This document shows positions 62,968 to 64,000 of a stretch of DNA of 64,000 bases, piece by piece (position 1 is the stretch's first letter; every line of letters begins with the position of its first letter). Below the pieces are notes generated by a model. The model was not told the DNA's origin. It was given only the letters and a program-made list of their open reading frames with translations, and did not search any database. A program made the position numbers and the translations under genes. This DNA is from Ilyonectria destructans (lineage: Eukaryota; Ascomycota; Sordariomycetes; Hypocreales; Nectriaceae). Location: assembly GCA_020740775.1 (NCBI GenBank), contig JAHEWK010000023.1, forward strand, positions 806,001-870,000. Direction: 5' to 3'.

Positions 62968-63706
62968 TAGGGATGCGTTTTTGACGTCATAAACCCCAAG
63001 TTACCAATTGACGTCATAAACCCCAACTGACGGGTAATTTACCGTCATAAACCTCCTTCCTAATTGGGTTTAGTGACTATCCCAAAAGGGGTTGGGGTGG
63101 GGGACGACCATGAGTTGTTGCGACCCCTGAGGAGGCTTCATCACCCCCCGATGTTGCTGTTGAGATTTCTTCACCGACAACAACTATTTATGGTCATTAC
63201 TGAGTCAATATGACCAATCGGGGAGGTCGTCCTAAACTTCATGGCATTGACGAATATTTCCGGCCGGCTTCGGAAGAGGGCTTTACGCTGAACCGTGTAG
63301 TCTGCAAGCTCTGCTCAAAGACTATGGCGAAGCACACCTCCAAACAACTTCGACACCTTCACACGCAATGCACCGCATATCGACAGCTTCATGAAGTCAT
63401 TCCCAGCCGACAACCGCTCATCAACACTAAGTTGGATAGTGTTAGCAAAGCATCTAAGGATGCATTGGACCTCTTGTACCCGCACAGCCGATTTTGGTGT
63501 GATCGGTACCTCATCCCCGACGAATACCAATGCACACCAGACTGACTGTATGTGCGTATATCATTCCACCGACGCCGTTCCGTAGTCACCAAATAGTACT
63601 GGAAGCACGTGATAAATGACGCGTCATAAACCTCGGGTTTATGACCGTCATTTACCTAGGGGTTTTGGTAATTTACCTCCTGGTAATTTACCTCGATGCA
63701 TCCCTA
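62968..63706 (+). mobile_element. 739-bp hAT derivative encoding only a zinc-finger ORF
   Basis: Terminal repeats TAGGGATGC at 62968 and, inverted, at 63706 are flanked by identical 8-bp duplications ACCGGTGG (62960-62967 and 63707-63714). Subterminal zones contain repeated GTCATAAACC and GGTAATTTACC motifs. The only ORF (63210-63545) is a BED-like finger protein. The size and missing transposase core make it non-autonomous. Confidence 0.9.
63210..63545 (+). CDS. BED-type zinc finger protein of the hAT derivative
   Basis: A 111-residue ORF starting MTNRGGRPKLHGIDEYFRPA. VCKLCSKTMAKHTSKQLRHL, then HTQC, gives C-x2-C, then His/Cys ligands as in BED fingers at the N-terminus of hAT transposases. 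The sequence stops after DRYLIPDEYQCTPD, so no catalytic core is present. It would bind element ends without cutting. Whether it is expressed is unknown. The frame is undamaged. Confidence 0.65.
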   Translation: MTNRGGRPKLHGIDEYFRPASEEGFTLNRVVCKLCSKTMAKHTSKQLRHLHTQCTAYRQLHEVIPSRQPLINTKLDSVSKASKDALDLLYPHSRFWCDRYLIPDEYQCTPD

Positions 63707-63714
63707 ACCGGTGG
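63707..63714. repeat. Right 8-bp target duplication ACCGGTGG
   Basis: Identical to 62960-62967. Confidence 0.9.
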
Positions 63715-64000
63715 TAGTGGTGATGTTCAGAGAGTTGATAATTTTGAATGAGATGCATATATTATATTGTCGGTACCGTAATATGTTGGAAGGATTGAGG
63801 TTTCCCCCTCGACTTCATGACCCTGATGTCATGACAAACTCTAAAAGAAGTCCTAGATGGTGGCGACTTCGTAGGACTCAGGCTCATATTGAAGTATAAG
63901 AGAGGGCTTTCACGTTCATTAAAAATTAAGAATAATCACAGTCAGAATAATAACAACCACCTTTTATCAAGTGCACTCAGCATCACTGCGCAATCCAACA
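63715..64000. other. Right edge, nothing recognised
   Basis: No domain-bearing ORF or repeat end. Confidence 0.4.

Overview
This window comes from a filamentous ascomycete (Pezizomycotina). Genes have short GT-AG introns of about 45-60 bp. The gene families are typical of these fungi: bZIP-DUF3425, NmrA-like, GMC oxidoreductase, heme-thiolate peroxidase, F-box, patatin-ankyrin and NB-ARC proteins. The transposons are also fungal types: Tad-like LINE, hAT, Fot/pogo and Tc1. Many nonsense codons fit CpA-to-TpA change (TGG to TAG/TGA, CAG to TAG), the mark of repeat-induced point mutation (RIP). No tRNA, rRNA or CRISPR array was recognised. The region is accessory in character: more than half is mobile DNA, and host genes sit as islands between elements.

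Layout. 1-2.4 kb: RIP-damaged Tad-like LINE and a Tc1 remnant. 2.4-12.1 kb: two divergent patatin genes (one fused to ankyrin repeats and lacking the nucleophile Ser) separated by an intact 5.5-kb LINE with an 11-bp target duplication. 12.3-15.6 kb: bHLH fragment abutting a hAT element. 15.7-23.6 kb: NmrA-like gene, Fot relic, GFA-type zinc enzyme, RIPped methyltransferase, and a bZIP-DUF3425 gene divergent from an SDR, with 65-bp tandem repeats between them. 24.1-31.8 kb: a DDE_1 (pogo-type) transposase, a Lys/acidic accessory protein, an rve-type integrase and a six-cysteine protein, inside matching terminal repeats. 31.8-34.5 kb: intact pogo element with identical 83-bp inverted repeats. 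34.7-37.5 kb: F-box gene. 37.9-46.9 kb: hAT element, truncated ABC transporter, multi-pass membrane protein, and a deleted inverted hAT copy carrying a foldback MITE. 47.4-52.7 kb: a second integrase element with clear inverted repeats and a TA duplication, again carrying accessory, integrase and six-cysteine genes. 54.8-64 kb: NB-ARC fragments, GMC oxidoreductase, DUF2235 fragment, peroxidase, TmpA-like fragment, and a 739-bp hAT derivative encoding only a zinc-finger ORF.

Main result: the 27-31 kb and 47-52 kb regions look like two divergent members of one poorly known multi-gene DNA transposon type. Each combines (i) a DDE integrase, (ii) a convergent accessory protein with an N-terminal C-x6-H-x12/13-C-x2-C finger, a SUMO-interaction-like motif, psi-K-x-E/D sites and an acidic tail, and (iii) a C-x2-C-x9/11-C-x9/10-C-x2-C-x6/8-C protein. 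The 47-kb copy has defined ends. Its terminal motif recurs beside the DDE_1 transposase at 24 kb, which raises the possibility of cross-mobilisation.
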